Source of the DNA: Ensifer adhaerens
GTDB taxonomy: Bacteria; Pseudomonadota; Alphaproteobacteria; Rhizobiales; Rhizobiaceae
DNA: 64,000 bases
NCBI RefSeq assembly: GCF_002940685.1
Contig: NZ_PNFP01000006.1
Span: 1 to 64,000 of the forward strand
Direction of reading: 5' to 3'
Under the pieces are notes generated by a model. It did no database searches. It was not told the DNA's origin and saw nothing but the letters and a program-made list of their open reading frames with translations. Shown here in pieces: positions 62,379 through 64,000 of this stretch. Made by a program: the position numbers and the translations under genes. The number at the start of each line of letters is the position of its first letter. Position 1 is the first letter of the stretch.

Positions 62379-63197
62379 TCAGTCCTTGATCACGGAGATA
62401 TCGGGCGCGTCCACGGCCTTCATGCCGACGACATGATAGCCGCTGTCGGCGTGGTGCACTTCGCCGGTAACCGAGCGCGAAAGGTCCGAGAGCATGTAGA
62501 GGCCGACGTCGCCGACTTCCTCGATGGTGACGGTGCGGCGCAGCGGCGCGTTGTACTCGTTCCACTTGAGGATATAGCGGAAGTCGCCGATGCCGGAGGC
62601 TGCCAACGTCTTGATCGGGCCGGCGGAAATCGCGTTGACGCGGATGTTCTTCGGGCCAAGGTCAACGGCCAGGTACTTGACGCTGGCTTCGAGGGCCGCC
62701 TTGGCGACACCCATGACGTTGTAGTTCGGCATGACCTTTTCGGCGCCGTAGTAGGTCAGCGTCAGCATCGAGCCGCCGTCGGTCATCAGCTTTTCAGCGC
62801 GACGGGCAACCGAGGTGAAGGAGTAGACCGAGATCTGCATCGTCTTGGCGAAGTTGTCGGGCGTCGTGTCGACGTAGCGGCCGGTCAGTTCGTCCTTGTC
62901 GGAGAAACCGATCGCGTGCACCACGAAGTCGATCTTGCCCCACTTCTGCTCGAGCGTATCAAAAACGGCGTCGATGGTGGCTTCGTCGCTGACGTCGCAG
63001 TGGCCGGCCAGGAAGCCGTCGATTTCAGCGAGCAGCGGCTCGACACGCTTCTTCAGCGCGTCGCCTTGATAGGTCAACGCAACTTCACCACCCTGCGCGT
63101 GGATGGCCTTGGCAATGCCCCATGCGATGGAACGGTTGTTTGCAACGCCCATGATGACGCCGCGCTTGCCCTTCATCAGACCGGATGCCTGAGCCAT
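62379..63197 (-). CDS. fabI: Enoyl-[acyl-carrier-protein] reductase (NADH)
   Basis: FabI reduces enoyl-ACP in fatty acid synthesis. The 272-residue SDR-fold protein has the FabI-specific nucleotide loop GVANNRSIAWGIAKAIHAQG near residue 16, the catalytic tyrosine and lysine in YYGAEKVMPNYNVMGVAKAA (Y-x6-K), and RVNAISAGPIKTLAASGIGD. Start ATG 63197. It follows the DnaJ-type gene on the same strand after a 209-base gap that should contain its promoter. Triclosan sensitivity would be expected for this family. Confidence 0.96.
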   Translation of the reverse strand: MAQASGLMKGKRGVIMGVANNRSIAWGIAKAIHAQGGEVALTYQGDALKKRVEPLLAEIDGFLAGHCDVSDEATIDAVFDTLEQKWGKIDFVVHAIGFSDKDELTGRYVDTTPDNFAKTMQISVYSFTSVARRAEKLMTDGGSMLTLTYYGAEKVMPNYNVMGVAKAALEASVKYLAVDLGPKNIRVNAISAGPIKTLAASGIGDFRYILKWNEYNAPLRRTVTIEEVGDVGLYMLSDLSRSVTGEVHHADSGYHVVGMKAVDAPDISVIKD

Positions 63198-63406
63198 GGT
63201 AAGTCCCCAATACTATTTCCAGCATCGGCCGGCGCCGGTGCCAAAGATCAAAAATGTCACAGACGCCCCACGAGAACGGGTGCGGCAAAATGTCGAGAAT
63301 TGCCTATGGCATAGCCGCAAGGGTGGTTCAAGCACGGCTGAGATCAGGAACTGTTAGTCCCCGTAATATTGCTTCAGTGTGTCAGCGAACTGTCACAAAC
63401 GGCCTC

Positions 63407-64000
63407 TCACAGATAGAGACCGTCCCGTTGCGACTTCATCAGGTCGGTAATTTTGTCGTCCGGCGCGTCGGGCAGAACCAGCCGCAGCTCGACCAGCAGG
63501 TCGCCATGAGTCCCGTAAGCCCCGGGCATCCCCCTGCCCGCAAGCCGGATGACCTTGTCCGAGCCGGACCAGGCCGGCACGACCACCGTGACCGGCCCGA
63601 TTGGCGTATCGAGAACCTGCTCGCAGCCGAGAACCGCGCCCTGCAGGTCGATCGGCAAGGTGGTCATGAGATCGAGACCGCGGGTGCGGAAGGTGCCGCC
63701 CTGGTCGACCCTGAGCGTGACGACGACGTCGCCCCGCGTCATGCCGGTGACCCGGTAGCCCTGCTCCGCCAGGCGAATGGTCTGGCCGTCAACGGCGCCC
63801 GGGGGAATTTGAACCTTCAGGCTCTCGCCGTCGGGAAGCTCGACGGTGAGGCGGTGGCGGTTGATCAGGTCGTCAATGCTGACGGCGAGATCCACGGGCA
63901 GGTCCGGCACCTTTTCAGTGGTCTTTGCCGCACGGCCGCGGATGCGCCGGACGATCGCCGCCACGAGCTCGGCTGCCGGCGCCGCAGCGCGCTGCATGAG
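63407..64000 (-). CDS. DnaJ-family protein, C-terminal part, cut by window edge
   Basis: The C-terminal client-binding region of a DnaJ/CbpA-like co-chaperone: VELPDGESLKVQIPPGAVDG, RLAEQGYRVTGMTRGDVVV, the TTLPIDLQGAVLGCEQVLDT segment, PIGPVTVVVPAW and the closing RLAGRGMPGAYGTHGDLLVE. There is no zinc finger in the visible part, which points to the type II/III (CbpA-like) group. The J domain should lie right of the window. An ATG at 63997 is in frame, but the coding sequence probably continues beyond it. Confidence 0.8.
   Translation of the reverse strand, partial: LMQRAAAPAAELVAAIVRRIRGRAAKTTEKVPDLPVDLAVSIDDLINRHRLTVELPDGESLKVQIPPGAVDGQTIRLAEQGYRVTGMTRGDVVVTLRVDQGGTFRTRGLDLMTTLPIDLQGAVLGCEQVLDTPIGPVTVVVPAWSGSDKVIRLAGRGMPGAYGTHGDLLVELRLVLPDAPDDKITDLMKSQRDGLYL

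Overview
The window reads as the chromosome of a rhizobial alphaproteobacterium, most like Sinorhizobium/Ensifer or a close Rhizobiaceae relative. I base this on gene content and style: a CcrM-type methyltransferase, an aa3 oxidase operon in the order ctaC-ctaD-ctaB-coxF-ctaG-ctaE, a RibB with a degenerate RibA tail, IalB, DUF1344, DUF721 and DUF1499 proteins, high GC, and a palindromic mosaic repeat of rhizobial type. No species-level assignment can be made by eye.

Region 1 (1 to about 11,775) is accessory DNA abutting the 3' end of a tRNA-Gln(UUG) gene. It opens with the C-terminal end of a tyrosine recombinase cut by the window edge. A patch of small, mostly unrecognised genes and short repeats follows, including two HTH proteins, and then a small serine recombinase with repeats in front of it. 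The rest is a type I restriction-modification operon read leftward: hsdM, hsdS, two unrecognised small genes, hsdR and an unrecognised membrane-anchored protein. The stop and start codons of the first five genes overlap, so the two unknown genes look like integral members of the operon.

Region 2 (11,776 to about 30,215) is core chromosome: tRNA-Gln, cupin, MBL-fold hydrolase, DCC-family protein, a frameshifted DUF4166 gene, DUF1499, ppdK, a broken caspase-like/C-type-lectin gene, smc with a DsbA-like lipoprotein and a DUF721 protein, mutY, a HAD hydrolase, an unknown protein and ccrM.

Region 3 (about 30,400 to 47,400) holds two small monooxygenase-like genes with a divergent ArsR-type regulator, a GntR regulator, a HAD phosphatase and a branched-chain amino-acid type binding protein. 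It continues with a lipoprotein, thrC and an M16 peptidase, an acetyltransferase overlapping a 7TM-PAS-GGDEF-EAL protein, a YqgE/AlgH protein, a DsbD-N-like protein and a peroxiredoxin. The leftward run ispH-thrB-rnhA follows.

Region 4 (about 47,400 to 54,860) is the leftward cytochrome aa3 oxidase and assembly cluster. A perfect FNR/FixK-type box (TTGATCAGGATCAA) lies just upstream of ctaC. After a terminator behind ctaE, an L,D-transpeptidase gene heads a second unit with DUF983, SURF1 and DUF1304 genes, and ispH, thrB and rnhA continue downstream on the same strand.

Region 5 (54,860 to 64,000) holds an IalB-like gene, ribB, aroC, a large CHASE-like/PAS/GGDEF/EAL protein, a DUF1344 protein, a histidine phosphatase, fabI and the C-terminal part of a DnaJ-type protein cut by the right edge.

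The most interesting candidates are the two uncharacterised genes inside the type I RM operon, the FixK-type box in front of the aa3 oxidase operon, the broken caspase-lectin gene, and the repeat structures in the accessory region.
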